Below are positions 37,614-48,146 of a DNA stretch of 64,000 bases, piece by piece. The DNA lies in contig CP119321.1 of assembly GCA_029202445.1 (NCBI GenBank), positions 620,001 through 684,000 on the forward strand, written 5' to 3'. The first letter of the stretch is position 1; each line of letters starts with the position of its first letter. The position numbers and the translations under genes are program-made. Origin of the DNA: Candidatus Microbacterium phytovorans. GTDB taxonomy: Bacteria; Actinomycetota; Actinomycetes; Actinomycetales; Microbacteriaceae. The notes under the pieces were generated by a model. It did not search any database and was not told the DNA's origin. It saw only the letters and a program-made list of their open reading frames with translations.

Positions 37614-39709
37614 GCGTTCTCCTTGACAGTTGCGCGAGCCGCGCCGACAGTCTCCCGAGCTGCCGCGACGACCGCTTCGGCGGTGACGCCGAACTTCTCG
37701 AACAGGGTCTTGTAGTCGGCGGATGCGCCGAAGTGATCGATGCCGACCGAGCGACCGCGGTCGCCGACGATGCTGCGCCACAGGGGCGTCGCGCCGGCTT
37801 CGACGGAGACGCGGGCGGTCACGGCGGCGGGAAGCACCGACTCGCGGTACGCGTCGTCCTGCTCCGCGAACCACTCGAGCGACGGGGCCGAGACCACGCG
37901 CGCGTCGATGCCCTCGGCGGCGAGGGTCTCGCGGGCGGAGACGGCCAGTTGGACCTCGGAGCCCGTCGCGATGAGGATCACGTCGGGTGTGCCGCTGGCG
38001 GCATCCACGAGCACGTAGGCACCCTTCGCGACGCCGTCGACCGTGGCGAAGCCGCCTTCACCGCGGGGGAACACGGGGATGTTCTGGCGCGTGAGGGCGA
38101 TGCCCACGGGGCCGCCGCTCGTGCGGCGCACGATCTCCAGCCAGGCGGCGGAGGTCTCGTTCGCATCGGCGGGCCGGACGACCGTGAAGTTCGGGATCAG
38201 CCGCAGCGTGGCGAGCTGCTCGATCGGCTGGTGGGTCGGACCGTCCTCACCGAGGGCGACGGAGTCGTGCGTCCAGACGAAGATCGACGGGATGTCCATG
38301 AGTGCGGCCAAGCGCACGGCAGGACGCATGTAGTCGCTGAAGATCAGGAACGTGCCGCCGAACGGGCGGGTGGGCCCGTGGAGCTTGATGCCGTTGACGA
38401 TGGCGCCCATGGCGTGCTCGCGGATACCGAAGTGCAGCACGCGCCCGTAGGGGTCGCCCGACCATTCGTGCGTCGACCACTCGGCGGGGATGAAGCTCTT
38501 GGCGTCCTTGATCGTCGTGAGGTTCGACTCGGCGAGGTCTGCCGACCCGCCCCACAGCTCGGGGAGCTGCGCGGCGAGGGCGTTGATGACCTGACCGGAC
38601 GCCGCACGCGTGGACACCTCCTTGCCCGACTCGAAGACGGGCGCCGACAGGTCGTCGGGAAGCTCCGCGGCCTCGAGACGGTCGAGCAGCGCCTTACGCT
38701 CGGGGTTCGCCGCGGCCCACGCGTCGAACGACGCCTGCCACGTCGTGCGAGCCTCGGCGGCGCGCTCTGCGAGTGCGCGGGTGTGGGCGATGACGTCGTC
38801 GGCGACCGCGAAGGTCTGTTCCGGATCGAAGCCGAGGACCTTCTTCGTGGCGGCCAGTTCGTCGGCGCCGAGCGCGGACCCGTGGATCTTGCCCGTGTTC
38901 TGCTTGCCGGGCGAGGGCCACCCGATGATCGTCTTCAAGATGATGAGGGAGGGCTTGTCGGTGACGCCCTGGGCAGCCTCGATGGCCGAGTGGAGTTCGG
39001 CGACGTCCTCGACGTACTCGCCAGAGCGCTTCCAGTCGACCGTCTGCACGTGCCAGCCGTACGCCTCGTACCGCTTCTGGACGTCCTCCGTGAACGCGAC
39101 GTTGGTGTCGTCCTCGATCGAGATCTGGTTGGAGTCGTAGATGGCGATGAGGTTGCCGAGCTGCTGATGACCGGCGAGCGATCCGGCCTCGCTCGTGACA
39201 CCCTCCTGGAGGTCGCCGTCACCGGCGATGACATAGACGAAGTGGTCGAACGGGCTCTCGCCCGCGGCCGCCTCGGGATCGAAGAGTCCGCGCTCGTAGC
39301 GGGCGGCGTAGGCGAAACCCACCGCCGACGCCAGGCCCTGACCGAGCGGGCCCGTCGTGATCTCGACGCCCTTGGTGTGGCCGTACTCGGGGTGACCCGG
39401 CGTGAGCGAGCCCCATGTGCGGAGCGCCTTCAGGTCATCGAGCTCGAGCCCGAATCCGCCCAGGTAGAGCTGGACGTACTGCGTGAGCGAGGAGTGGCCG
39501 GCCGACAGGATGAAGCGGTCGCGCCCCAGCCAGTCGACGTCCGTCGGATCGTGACGAAGCACTCGCTGGTAGAGGAGATAGGCCGCCGGTGCCAGGCTCA
39601 TCGCGGTGCCGGGGTGGCCGTTGCCGACCTTCTCCACGGCATCCGCGGCCAGCACACGAGCGGTGTCCACCGCGCGCCGATCGATCTCGTCCCACAGCAG
39701 CTCTGACAC
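37610..39709 (-). CDS. tkt: Transketolase
   Basis: 699 residues, thiamine-diphosphate enzyme. [16 protein letters not shown], the cofactor motif [20 protein letters not shown]...[29 protein letters not shown] and the C-terminal [20 protein letters not shown] are all seen. GTG 39709 has GAAAGGCGAA upstream. First gene of tkt-tal-pgi-zwf-opcA-pgl; all junctions are overlaps or gaps under 20 bases, so one mRNA is likely. Confidence 0.97.
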   Translation of the reverse strand: MSELLWDEIDRRAVDTARVLAADAVEKVGNGHPGTAMSLAPAAYLLYQRVLRHDPTDVDWLGRDRFILSAGHSSLTQYVQLYLGGFGLELDDLKALRTWGSLTPGHPEYGHTKGVEITTGPLGQGLASAVGFAYAARYERGLFDPEAAAGESPFDHFVYVIAGDGDLQEGVTSEAGSLAGHQQLGNLIAIYDSNQISIEDDTNVAFTEDVQKRYEAYGWHVQTVDWKRSGEYVEDVAELHSAIEAAQGVTDKPSLIILKTIIGWPSPGKQNTGKIHGSALGADELAATKKVLGFDPEQTFAVADDVIAHTRALAERAAEARTTWQASFDAWAAANPERKALLDRLEAAELPDDLSAPVFESGKEVSTRAASGQVINALAAQLPELWGGSADLAESNLTTIKDAKSFIPAEWSTHEWSGDPYGRVLHFGIREHAMGAIVNGIKLHGPTRPFGGTFLIFSDYMRPAVRLAALMDIPSIFVWTHDSVALGEDGPTHQPIEQLATLRLIPNFTVVRPADANETSAAWLEIVRRTSGGPVGIALTRQNIPVFPRGEGGFATVDGVAKGAYVLVDAASGTPDVILIATGSEVQLAVSARETLAAEGIDARVVSAPSLEWFAEQDDAYRESVLPAAVTARVSVEAGATPLWRSIVGDRGRSVGIDHFGASADYKTLFEKFGVTAEAVVAAARETVGAARATVKENA

Positions 39710-39791
39710 ACTTCGCCTTTCGTCGTGGCACGTGCGCGACCCATCGGAGCCTCAGAAGGGGGAGTGCGGCGTCGCGCGCGCAGGTGTGTTC

Positions 39792-39797
39792 AGCATA
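39792..39797 (-). promoter_or_regulatory. Possible -10 of the tkt operon
   Basis: TATGCT on the minus strand, about 80 bases before the tkt GTG. No clear -35. Confidence 0.35.
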
Positions 39798-39891
39798 TCG
39801 CTGTGGCATGCGTCCACGGCCATGTGTCGCGTTCCGTGACGGGGTTCCCGAGCCTGGCCGACGCCCGGAATGGCCGGGAAAATGGATGCCA

Positions 39892-39897
39892 TAGACT
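39892..39897 (+). promoter_or_regulatory. -10 box of ctaB
   Basis: TAGACT, about 28 bases before ATG 39926; a short leader with GGCGGGGGCG before the start. Confidence 0.45.
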
Positions 39898-39925
39898 GAA
39901 TCGACCGGAACAAACGGCGGGGGCG

Positions 39926-40846
39926 ATGGACATCACGACGACGAGCGGGCGCACGACGCCGAAGTCCTCCCTCGGCCGCACCGTCCGGGCGTACGTCCAA
40001 CTGACGAAGCCGCGCGTGCTCGAGCTGCTGCTCGTGACGACCGTGCCGGTCATGATCCTCGCGCAGAACGGTCTGCCCGACCTGTGGCTCGTGCTCGCGA
40101 CCGTCGTCGGCGGGTCGCTCAGCGCCGGTTCGGCCGCCGCGTTCAACATGTACCTCGACCGCGACATCGACGCGCACATGCACCGCACCGAGAACCGGCC
40201 GCTGGTGACGGGCGAGGTCTCGCCGCGGGGAGCGCTCGTCTTCGCGTGGACGCTGGCCGTGGCATCCACCGTCTGGCTCCTGATCACGACCAACTGGCTC
40301 GCCGCCTCGCTCAGCGTCGCTGCGATCTTCTTCTACGTCGTCATCTACACGATGCTTCTGAAGCGTCGTACGGAGCAGAACATCGTGTGGGGCGGCATCG
40401 CGGGATGCTTCCCTGTGCTGATCGGATGGTCGGCGGTCACCGCGTCGCTGACGTGGACGCCGTTCATCCTCTTCCTGCTGGTCTTCCTGTGGACCCCGCC
40501 GCACTACTGGCCGCTGTCGATGAAGTACAAGGGCGACTACGCCGACGTCGACGTGCCGATGCTGGGTGCGACCCGCGGCGGCACGCAGGTCGGGCTGCAG
40601 GTCATCCTCTACGCGTGGGCGACCGTCGCGTCGTCGCTCCTGCTCATCCCCGTGGGTGGCATGGGCGTCGTGTACACCGTGTCGGCCCTCGTGTTCGGCG
40701 GCTGGTTCATCTACGAGTCCCACGTGCTCTACAACCGGGCGGTGCGCGGCGAGCAGACCAAGCCCATGCGCGTGTTCCACGCCTCGATCACGTACTTGAC
40801 GCTGCTCTTCGTCGCCATCGCCGTCGACCCGCTGCTGCCGTTCTGA
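39926..40846 (+). CDS. ctaB: Protoheme IX farnesyltransferase (heme O synthase)
   Basis: 306 residues, eight or nine hydrophobic helices. [25 protein letters not shown] and the prenyl-diphosphate motif [27 protein letters not shown] define the UbiA/CtaB family. [14 protein letters not shown] is the second aspartate block. It makes heme O, the substrate of CtaA encoded nearby, for the aa3 oxidase. Divergent from tkt. Confidence 0.95.
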   Translation: MDITTTSGRTTPKSSLGRTVRAYVQLTKPRVLELLLVTTVPVMILAQNGLPDLWLVLATVVGGSLSAGSAAAFNMYLDRDIDAHMHRTENRPLVTGEVSPRGALVFAWTLAVASTVWLLITTNWLAASLSVAAIFFYVVIYTMLLKRRTEQNIVWGGIAGCFPVLIGWSAVTASLTWTPFILFLLVFLWTPPHYWPLSMKYKGDYADVDVPMLGATRGGTQVGLQVILYAWATVASSLLLIPVGGMGVVYTVSALVFGGWFIYESHVLYNRAVRGEQTKPMRVFHASITYLTLLFVAIAVDPLLPF

Positions 40847-40876
40847 TCTCGCTTCCGCTCGAGGCGATCGCGAGGG

Positions 40877-40926
40877 TCTGCGCTTCGCCGGACCGGCGGG
40901 GGCGGTGCGGGCCGGCGAAGCGCAGA
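40877..40926. terminator. Bidirectional hairpin terminator
   Basis: A perfect 15-bp stem (40877-40891 with 40912-40926) with a 20-base loop, between the convergent ctaB and the membrane protein gene at 40941. Without a T tract it could serve both strands. Confidence 0.65.
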
Positions 40927-40940
40927 TCATCCCCGCGGGC

Positions 40941-41363
40941 TCAGCGTGCGGCGGGCGCGGCCTCGCGATCGGCGTCAGTGAGCGCCGCCGAGCCCGCCTC
41001 GGCCTCGTTGGCCTCGTAGCCCAGCTGGGCGTCGTAGCCGTACTCGTCGGCGGAGTCCTCAGCGTCGAAAGCCGGCGGCTCGACGACCTCGGCCGCCGGG
41101 GCGGGCACGAAGGAGCGCAGCGCCGCGACGGTCAGCGCCAGGGTGAGTCCGATGACACCCGCGCCGATCAGGATCGCGCCGAGGATGGCCCAGATCTGCC
41201 CGACATACACGTCGTTGCTCGTGGCGGTGCCATCGGTGAGGCGGGCGTCCATGCCGCCGAGCTTCTCGACCAGGAGGTACGCGCCGCCCAGACCGGATGC
41301 CAGGGAGAAGGCGACGAGCGCCCAGAACGGGATGCTGTGGGTCAGACGGGGACGAGTGGACAT
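40941..41363 (-). CDS. Small two-helix membrane protein of unknown function
   Basis: 140 residues from ATG 41363 with CGAGGAG upstream. Two hydrophobic helices (about 12-32 and 53-83) and an acidic C-terminal tail of about 55 residues. From memory, relatives are sometimes called 'dinucleotide-utilizing enzyme', which nothing here supports. It sits 116 bases downstream of ctaA on the same strand. Family unknown. Confidence 0.7.
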   Translation of the reverse strand: MSTRPRLTHSIPFWALVAFSLASGLGGAYLLVEKLGGMDARLTDGTATSNDVYVGQIWAILGAILIGAGVIGLTLALTVAALRSFVPAPAAEVVEPPAFDAEDSADEYGYDAQLGYEANEAEAGSAALTDADREAAPAAR

Positions 41364-41479
41364 GGGCGGGTGCTCCTCGGGTGTCGCAACCGCGCACCGC
41401 AGGAAGCGGAGGCGCGGTGCCGCGGGTTCGCGGCCTCCGACACTGTGCGGGACCGACCCGTGCGGGGCCGATGCGTCGC

Positions 41480-42472
41480 CTATGAGGCCGCTGTGTACGC
41501 GCCCTTCGGGGCGACGACCGACTCGTCGAGCACCTTCAGGTTCATCACGACCGTCGTCATCGCGGCCACGAGGCACACCGCGAGCACCATGTGGATGTTG
41601 ACGAGCACGATCGGAAGGCCCGTCCGCGCCTGCCAGAGTCCGACACCGATCTGCACCAGCTCGACGAGCAGCAGCAGTCCAGTCCACCGGGGGAGGTGGA
41701 GCTCGCCCGGCATCCGGAACGACAGCGCGAAGATCGTGAGGGTCAGCGCGAGGGTGACATAGGCAGGCCAGCTGTGGACGTGCTGCCAGAAGACGGGATC
41801 GAGTCCGTTGCGCGCGGCGGCGTCGTCGCCGGCGTGGGGGCCCGCCCCCGTGAGCAGGATGCCGACGACCACCGTGACGAGGACCGCGGCGCTCGTCGCG
41901 TGGACGAGAGCGGCGTACGGCGGCGTCACGCGACGCACGCGCGGCCCGGGCGCGGCGTAGACGCGGTGCACGTAGACCGTGGAGACGGCCACGAGCGCGG
42001 CGGAGACGAGGTAGTGCAGGCCGACGATGCTCGGGTGCAGGTGCATCCACACCGTGATCCCGCCGATCACCGCCTGCAGGATGATGCCGAAGCCAACGGC
42101 GAGCGTCAGGGCGACGAGGTCGCGCCGGGGCGCGGCCAGGCGCACGACGGAGAGGAACGCGAGGAGAGCGACCACGACGAGGACGCCCGTGAGCGTGCGG
42201 TTTCCGAACTCGATGAGTCCGTGGATGCCGAGCTCTCGCGTGGGCACCAGCGAGTCCGCCGTGCAGTACGGCCACGTCTCGCACCCCATGCCCGACCCGG
42301 TGAGGCGCACGAGCCCGCCGGTCCCGACGATCAGCACGTTGCTCGCCAGTACGAGCCAGGCCACCACGCGCGTGGCGCGGCCGATGCGTCCGGGGAGGCG
42401 GAAGCGGCTCGGCGGTCGTTCCCCGCCCGTAGGGCGCTCGTCGATCTCCACGCCGCTGGTCGCACCCGACAT
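41480..42472 (-). CDS. ctaA: Heme A synthase
   Basis: 330 residues, eight hydrophobic helices. Duplicated halves carry the heme-binding histidines: ELGIHGLIEFGNRTLTG, HLHPSIVGLHYLVSAAL, FWQHVHSWPAYVTL and LVNIHMVLAVCL. A CETWPYC pair may be the redox-sensitive disulfide. It oxidises heme O from CtaB to heme A. ATG 42472 has CAGGAGG upstream. Divergent from sufB. Confidence 0.94.
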   Translation of the reverse strand: MSGATSGVEIDERPTGGERPPSRFRLPGRIGRATRVVAWLVLASNVLIVGTGGLVRLTGSGMGCETWPYCTADSLVPTRELGIHGLIEFGNRTLTGVLVVVALLAFLSVVRLAAPRRDLVALTLAVGFGIILQAVIGGITVWMHLHPSIVGLHYLVSAALVAVSTVYVHRVYAAPGPRVRRVTPPYAALVHATSAAVLVTVVVGILLTGAGPHAGDDAAARNGLDPVFWQHVHSWPAYVTLALTLTIFALSFRMPGELHLPRWTGLLLLVELVQIGVGLWQARTGLPIVLVNIHMVLAVCLVAAMTTVVMNLKVLDESVVAPKGAYTAAS

Positions 42473-42539
42473 GTGCGTTGCCTCCTGTGATGGTGCCCCG
42501 AAGGGCGTGAGGCCACGCCACGGGGTCGGGCGTTGCCTG

Positions 42540-42545
42540 TAGACT
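42540..42545 (+). promoter_or_regulatory. Possible -10 of the suf operon
   Basis: TAGACT, giving a leader of about 215 bases before sufB. The 42546-42763 leader shows no clear known element. Confidence 0.35.
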
Positions 42546-42763
42546 CGAAGGGTTGGAACAGTCGCGCGATGCGCGTGCTGTCCCCCTAAGTCTAGGCGCG
42601 TCGTCAGCGCCGGTTCCGCCCGGTCCGTCCGGGAGGAGCGACAACACGAACGGCCCTGAAAGCGGCATCCCTCTCCACGTCCACGACCCTCCAGCGTGAG
42701 AACGACGGGGTCGGGGGAATGCCGGAGCGGATGACACCGTTGCGGCCGAAGAGGAGGAAAACC

Positions 42764-44182
42764 ATGTCGGATGTGCTGATCGACCGTCCGGAACTCGAGG
42801 GCCTCGGTGTCTACGAGTTCGGCTGGCACGATGCGGACGCCGCGGGTGCCAGCGCACGGCGCGGCCTGAGCGAGGCTGTCGTCCGCGACATCTCCGCTCT
42901 GAAGGCGGAGCCCGAGTGGATGCTGAAGACGCGACTCAAGGGTCACCAGCTCTTCGGTCGCAAGCCCATGCCGACGTGGGGCGCCGACCTCTCCGACATC
43001 GACTTCGACAACATCAAGTACTTCGTGCGGTCCACGGAGAAGCAGGCGCAGTCGTGGGAAGACCTTCCCGAGGACATCAAGAACACGTACGAGCGCCTCG
43101 GCATCCCCGAGGCAGAGCGCGCGCGCCTCGTCGCGGGCGTGGCCGCGCAGTACGAGTCGGAGGTCGTCTACCACCAGATCCAGGAGGAGCTGGAGGAGCA
43201 GGGTGTCATCTTCATGGACACCGACACCGCGCTCAAGGAGCACCCCGAGTTCTTCGAGGAGTACTTCGGCAGCGTCATCCCCGCCGGGGACAACAAGTTC
43301 GCGGCGCTGAACACCGCGGTCTGGTCGGGCGGTTCCTTCGTCTACGTGCCGCCCGGCGTGCACGTCGAGATCCCGCTGCAGGCCTACTTCCGCATCAACA
43401 CCGAGAACATGGGCCAGTTCGAGCGGACGCTCATCATCGCCGACGAGGGTTCGTACGTGCACTACATCGAAGGCTGCACGGCCCCGATCTACAAGAGCGA
43501 CTCGCTCCACTCGGCGGTCGTGGAGATCATCGTCAAGAAGAACGCCCGCGTCCGCTACACGACGATCCAGAACTGGTCGAACAACGTCTACAACCTGGTG
43601 ACCAAGCGTGCCGTCGCTCACGAGGGCGCCACCATGGAGTGGGTCGACGGGAACATCGGCTCGAAGGTCACGATGAAGTACCCGTCCATCTATCTCATGG
43701 GCGAGCACGCCAAGGGCGAGACGCTCTCCGTCGCCTTCGCAGGCCCGGGCCAGCACCAGGACGCCGGCGCCAAGATGATCCACATGGCGCCCTACACGCA
43801 GTCCTCGATCGTCTCGAAGTCGATCGCGCGAGGCGGCGGCCGCGCAGGCTACCGCGGTGAAGTGCGGGTGGATGCCAACGCGCACCACTCCGCCAACACC
43901 GTCCGCTGCGACGCGCTCCTCGTCGACACCATCTCCCGCTCCGACACCTACCCGGCGATCGACATCCGCGTCGACGACGTGCAGCTCGGCCACGAGGCGA
44001 CCGTCTCGAAGGTGAGCGAGGAGCAGCTGTTCTACCTCATGAGCCGGGGGATGCCGGAGGACGAGGCCATGGCGATGATCGTCCGCGGCTTCATCGAGCC
44101 GATCGCGCGGGAGCTCCCGATGGAGTACGCGCTCGAGCTCAACAAGCTCATCGAGATGGGCATGGAAGGATCCGTCGGCTGA
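42764..44182 (+). CDS. sufB: Fe-S cluster assembly protein SufB
   Basis: 472 residues; scaffold subunit of SufBCD. Conserved blocks include [59 protein letters not shown] and the C-terminal [18 protein letters not shown] 42764 sits behind GAGGAGGAAAACC; the in-frame ATG at 42719 lacks such a site. First gene of the operon; TGATG overlap with sufD. Confidence 0.96.
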   Translation: MSDVLIDRPELEGLGVYEFGWHDADAAGASARRGLSEAVVRDISALKAEPEWMLKTRLKGHQLFGRKPMPTWGADLSDIDFDNIKYFVRSTEKQAQSWEDLPEDIKNTYERLGIPEAERARLVAGVAAQYESEVVYHQIQEELEEQGVIFMDTDTALKEHPEFFEEYFGSVIPAGDNKFAALNTAVWSGGSFVYVPPGVHVEIPLQAYFRINTENMGQFERTLIIADEGSYVHYIEGCTAPIYKSDSLHSAVVEIIVKKNARVRYTTIQNWSNNVYNLVTKRAVAHEGATMEWVDGNIGSKVTMKYPSIYLMGEHAKGETLSVAFAGPGQHQDAGAKMIHMAPYTQSSIVSKSIARGGGRAGYRGEVRVDANAHHSANTVRCDALLVDTISRSDTYPAIDIRVDDVQLGHEATVSKVSEEQLFYLMSRGMPEDEAMAMIVRGFIEPIARELPMEYALELNKLIEMGMEGSVG

Positions 44183-45363
44183 TGGCGACCGCTACTCAGG
44201 CCCCCGCCGCGGCGGAGGGCCACATCGATCCTGCGGCGGCGTTCGTCCCCGTGCAGACCCGCTCCGACCGACCGACCTCGTTCGATCCTGCCGATTTCGG
44301 CACCCCGACGGGGCGTGAGGTGAACTGGAAGCACACGCCGATCGCGCTCGCCCAGCCCCTTCTCCAGAACGAGGCCGGTCCTCACGGGATCATCTCCGTG
44401 GAGGTGACCGCACCGGAGGGCGTCGAACAGCTCCGACTCGGTCCCGACCAGGCGCCGCGCGGAGAGGTGTTCCGTCCCGAAGACCTCGCCAGCGCCATCG
44501 CCTGGACGCAGGAGACCGAGGCGCCGCTCATCCGCATCCCCGCCGGCGTCGAGCTCGCGGAGCCCGTCATCGTGCGGCTCACGGGTAGCGGTGGTCTCGC
44601 GCACGCGCACGTCGTGATCGAGGCCCAGCCGGCATCCCGCGCCACCGTCGTCCTTCGCCACGAAGGCACCGCGCACCAGGCGCAGAACGTCGAGATCATC
44701 GTCCGCGACGGTGCCGCCCTCACGGTCATCAGCGTGCAGCGGTGGGACGACGACGCGGTGCACCTGGCATCCCACCAGGCGCGCGTCGACCGCGACGCGT
44801 CTCTCACGCACATCGTCGTGACCCTCGGTGGTCGCCTCGTCCGGGTGAACCCTTCGGTGGAACTGGCGGGCGCGGGCGCCGACGGCAAGCTCTACGGGCT
44901 GTCGTTCGCCGACGCGGGGCAGCACTTCGAGAGCCAGGTCTACCTGCACCACAAGGGTCCGCACACCGTCGGAGACGTGCTCTACAAGGGTGCCCTGCAG
45001 GGCGCCGACGCGCGCAGCGTCTGGATCGGCGACGTGCTCATCGGGCCGGATGCCGTCGGCACCGACTCGTACGAAGCCAACCGCAACCTCGTGCTCACCG
45101 ACGGCGCCCGCGCCGACTCGATTCCCAACCTGGAGATCCAGACCGGCGACATCCAGGGCGCTGGGCACGCCAGCGCGACGGGTCGATTCGACGACGAGCA
45201 GCTCTTCTACCTGCAGGCCCGTGGCATCGCGGAGACCGAGGCGCGGCGTCTTGTCGTGCTCGGGTTCCTCGCCGAGATCGTGCAGAAGACCGGCATCCCC
45301 GCTCTCGAAGAGGAGCTCATCGCCGCGATCGAGGCCGAGCTCGCCGCGGGAGTGCAGGCATGA
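44182..45363 (+). CDS. sufD: Fe-S cluster assembly protein SufD
   Basis: 393 residues. EVNWKHTPIALAQPLL near the N-terminus, then the SufBD beta-helix core (VYLHHKGPHTVGDVLYKGALQGADARSVWIG, DEQLFYLQARGIAETEARRLVVLGFLAEIV). Pairs with SufB and SufC. ATG 44182 overlaps the sufB stop, and its own stop overlaps the Rieske gene start. Confidence 0.95.
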   Translation: MATATQAPAAAEGHIDPAAAFVPVQTRSDRPTSFDPADFGTPTGREVNWKHTPIALAQPLLQNEAGPHGIISVEVTAPEGVEQLRLGPDQAPRGEVFRPEDLASAIAWTQETEAPLIRIPAGVELAEPVIVRLTGSGGLAHAHVVIEAQPASRATVVLRHEGTAHQAQNVEIIVRDGAALTVISVQRWDDDAVHLASHQARVDRDASLTHIVVTLGGRLVRVNPSVELAGAGADGKLYGLSFADAGQHFESQVYLHHKGPHTVGDVLYKGALQGADARSVWIGDVLIGPDAVGTDSYEANRNLVLTDGARADSIPNLEIQTGDIQGAGHASATGRFDDEQLFYLQARGIAETEARRLVVLGFLAEIVQKTGIPALEEELIAAIEAELAAGVQA

Positions 45364-45689
45364 CCGCGCAGAAGGTGTTGAAGCTCAGCGAGTTGGAGCA
45401 GGACGCCGCCGTACGCGTCGAGATCGACGGCGTGCCGATGGCCGTCGTGCTCGACGGCAACGGCGAGGTGCACGCGATCGGCGACACCTGCACCCACGGC
45501 GACATCTCCCTGTCTGACGGTTTCGTCGAGGGGGAGACCTTGGAGTGCTGGGCCCACGGTTCGGCCTTCTCGCTGCGCACCGGACGCCCGCTCAATCTTC
45601 CGGCCTACGAGCCGGTGCCCGTCTATGCGGTGACCATCGATGGCGACGACGTCCTCATCGACCCCACCGTCACCAAAGAAGTGAACTGA
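45360..45689 (+). CDS. Rieske-type ferredoxin in the suf operon
   Basis: 109 residues with the [2Fe-2S] ligands CTHG (C-x-H) and CWAHG (C-x2-H) about 20 residues apart, as in the NirD/non-heme oxygenase ferredoxin class. A Rieske gene between sufD and sufC is usual in actinobacteria; it may deliver electrons for cluster assembly, though this is unproven. ATG 45360 overlaps the sufD stop (ATGA). Confidence 0.9.
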   Translation: MTAQKVLKLSELEQDAAVRVEIDGVPMAVVLDGNGEVHAIGDTCTHGDISLSDGFVEGETLECWAHGSAFSLRTGRPLNLPAYEPVPVYAVTIDGDDVLIDPTVTKEVN

Positions 45690-45702
45690 AGAAGGTACTG
45701 AC

Positions 45703-46488
<786 letters not shown>

Positions 46489-46497
46489 GATCGACGC

Positions 46498-46827
46498 ATG
46501 ACCGCCACGCTCAGCCCCGACAAGCACGACGAGGTCACAGAGGCACTCAAGGACGTCATGGACCCGGAACTCGGGATCAACGTCGTCGACCTGGGCCTCA
46601 TCTACGACCTCAGCTGGGATGACGAGAACGACGCTCTCGTCATCCACATGACGCTGACGTCGGCGGGCTGCCCTCTCACGGACGTGCTCGAGGAGCAGAC
46701 CGCGCAAGCGCTCGACAACGTGGTGGACCGCTTCCGGATCAACTGGGTCTGGATGCCGCCCTGGGGTCCCGAGCGGATCACCGATGACGGACGCGACATG
46801 ATGCGGGCACTCGGCTTCGCCATCTGA
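46498..46827 (+). CDS. SufT/DUF59 metal-sulfur cluster maturation factor
   Basis: 109 residues. VMDPELGINVVDLGLIYDL and TSAGCPLTDVLEEQTAQAL are the DUF59 (MIP18-like) core, with the conserved cysteine. WVWMPPWGPERITDDGRDMMRALGF is the SufT-like C-terminus. Helps mature Fe-S proteins. It can be read from the suf mRNA or from its own leaderless promoter. Confidence 0.9.
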   Translation: MTATLSPDKHDEVTEALKDVMDPELGINVVDLGLIYDLSWDDENDALVIHMTLTSAGCPLTDVLEEQTAQALDNVVDRFRINWVWMPPWGPERITDDGRDMMRALGFAI

Positions 46828-46952
46828 TCCGCCGTTCGACCACCCCTGACGGGGTGTCTTGACGCCGACCCGGCGCGGGTGCATCATGCACACAGACACC
46901 GGGACGCGCTCACTGGGGAACGCGCCTCGCGGGCGTCACTGGGGAGCCGGCC

Positions 46953-48146
46953 ATGCGGACGCATGCGGGGGTTGTGACGGCGGTACTGGTCCTGGCGGCC
47001 GCGATCATCAGCGCGTGCGCCCCGTCGCCGACGATCGAAGAGGATGTGGGATCGAGCGGCGTTCTCCGCGTGCGCGACGGGTCCGCCACGGTGACCGCAG
47101 CCGGGCAGCAGGACGATTCGGTCGACGTCGCAGAGGCCGAGGAGAGGGAGCTGTCTCCCGGTGATGTCGTCACCACGACGGGGGACGACGCGATGGTCGA
47201 CGTCGCGTGGTCGGACGGTGCGGTGACGCGACTCGGCCCCGGCACGACCTTCACGGTCGGCGATCCGGGCGGTCCGTTCGCGTCGCGCGGCCACCAGGAG
47301 GGCGGCGTGTCGTGGAACCGTGCGCCGGAGAACCTCGGCTACGCGATCGACGTCGCAGGCGCGGGACGCGCACGCGACCGGGGCGAGGTCTTCGTGGTGG
47401 ACTGCCGGGAAGAGCCGTGTCGGGTGCGTGCCACCGGGGGCGTCGGCGGAGACGGGTCGCTCACATCCGTGCGGCGCGGCGCGGTGGTGAGCGTCGTCGA
47501 CAGCGCCCGCCTGGCCACCTGGGGAGAGCTCCTGCCCGACGAGTGGAGCCGGCGCAGCGCCGAGCTCGATGCGGACGGCGGGATGACGCCGGTCGCCGAT
47601 CTGTTCGCCGAGGCCGACCCGTCACGTGGCATCCTGGACGGCGTCTTCGACGTTCGCCGGACCGGGGTCGAGTCGGAGTGCACGGGTGCGACCTGCGACC
47701 AGCTCTTCGTCCTCCGGCCCGGGCAGACCCGTGACCTCACTTTCGTGTTCCATCTCGATTGCGCATCCGGCACCTGCGAGGCCAGCGTCGACACGCAGAC
47801 GATCAGCACCGCCGACGGCAGCCTGCTCGACGCCACGACCGGCCTGGTCGCGGGGGCCGACGACTACACGTGGGGCACGGACGACGCGCGGCCGCTGTGT
47901 CTGTGGACCTACGCGGACGGCACCACGGAGGAGGTCGGGTCGGCGCGGAACACCGTGCGGTGGACAGTGACGCCCACGGCGGCCGAGGTGGAGGACGGAC
48001 GCTTCGTCGTGACCGAGTTGCGCGGACGCACTGAGAGCTCGTTCCGCGTCACAGAGGAAATCCCACCGGGCTACCCCGGTTGCGAGGCCTTCGAAGTGGA
48101 ATGGTCGGGAGCGTCCGACCTCGTCCTCACGAAGCGGGGCGACTGA
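46953..48146 (+). CDS. FecR-like lipoprotein
   Basis: 397 residues. Lipobox IISAC (C22). Residues about 35-110 resemble a FecR domain (VRDGSATVTAAGQ, ELSPGDVVTTTGDDAMVDVAWSDGAVTRLGPGTTF). The rest is a beta-rich extracellular part with three cysteine pairs (DCREEPC, ECTGATC, DCASGTC). Coupled by TGATG to a membrane protein, so the two probably act together on the cell surface. Function unknown. Confidence 0.7.
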   Translation: MRTHAGVVTAVLVLAAAIISACAPSPTIEEDVGSSGVLRVRDGSATVTAAGQQDDSVDVAEAEERELSPGDVVTTTGDDAMVDVAWSDGAVTRLGPGTTFTVGDPGGPFASRGHQEGGVSWNRAPENLGYAIDVAGAGRARDRGEVFVVDCREEPCRVRATGGVGGDGSLTSVRRGAVVSVVDSARLATWGELLPDEWSRRSAELDADGGMTPVADLFAEADPSRGILDGVFDVRRTGVESECTGATCDQLFVLRPGQTRDLTFVFHLDCASGTCEASVDTQTISTADGSLLDATTGLVAGADDYTWGTDDARPLCLWTYADGTTEEVGSARNTVRWTVTPTAAEVEDGRFVVTELRGRTESSFRVTEEIPPGYPGCEAFEVEWSGASDLVLTKRGD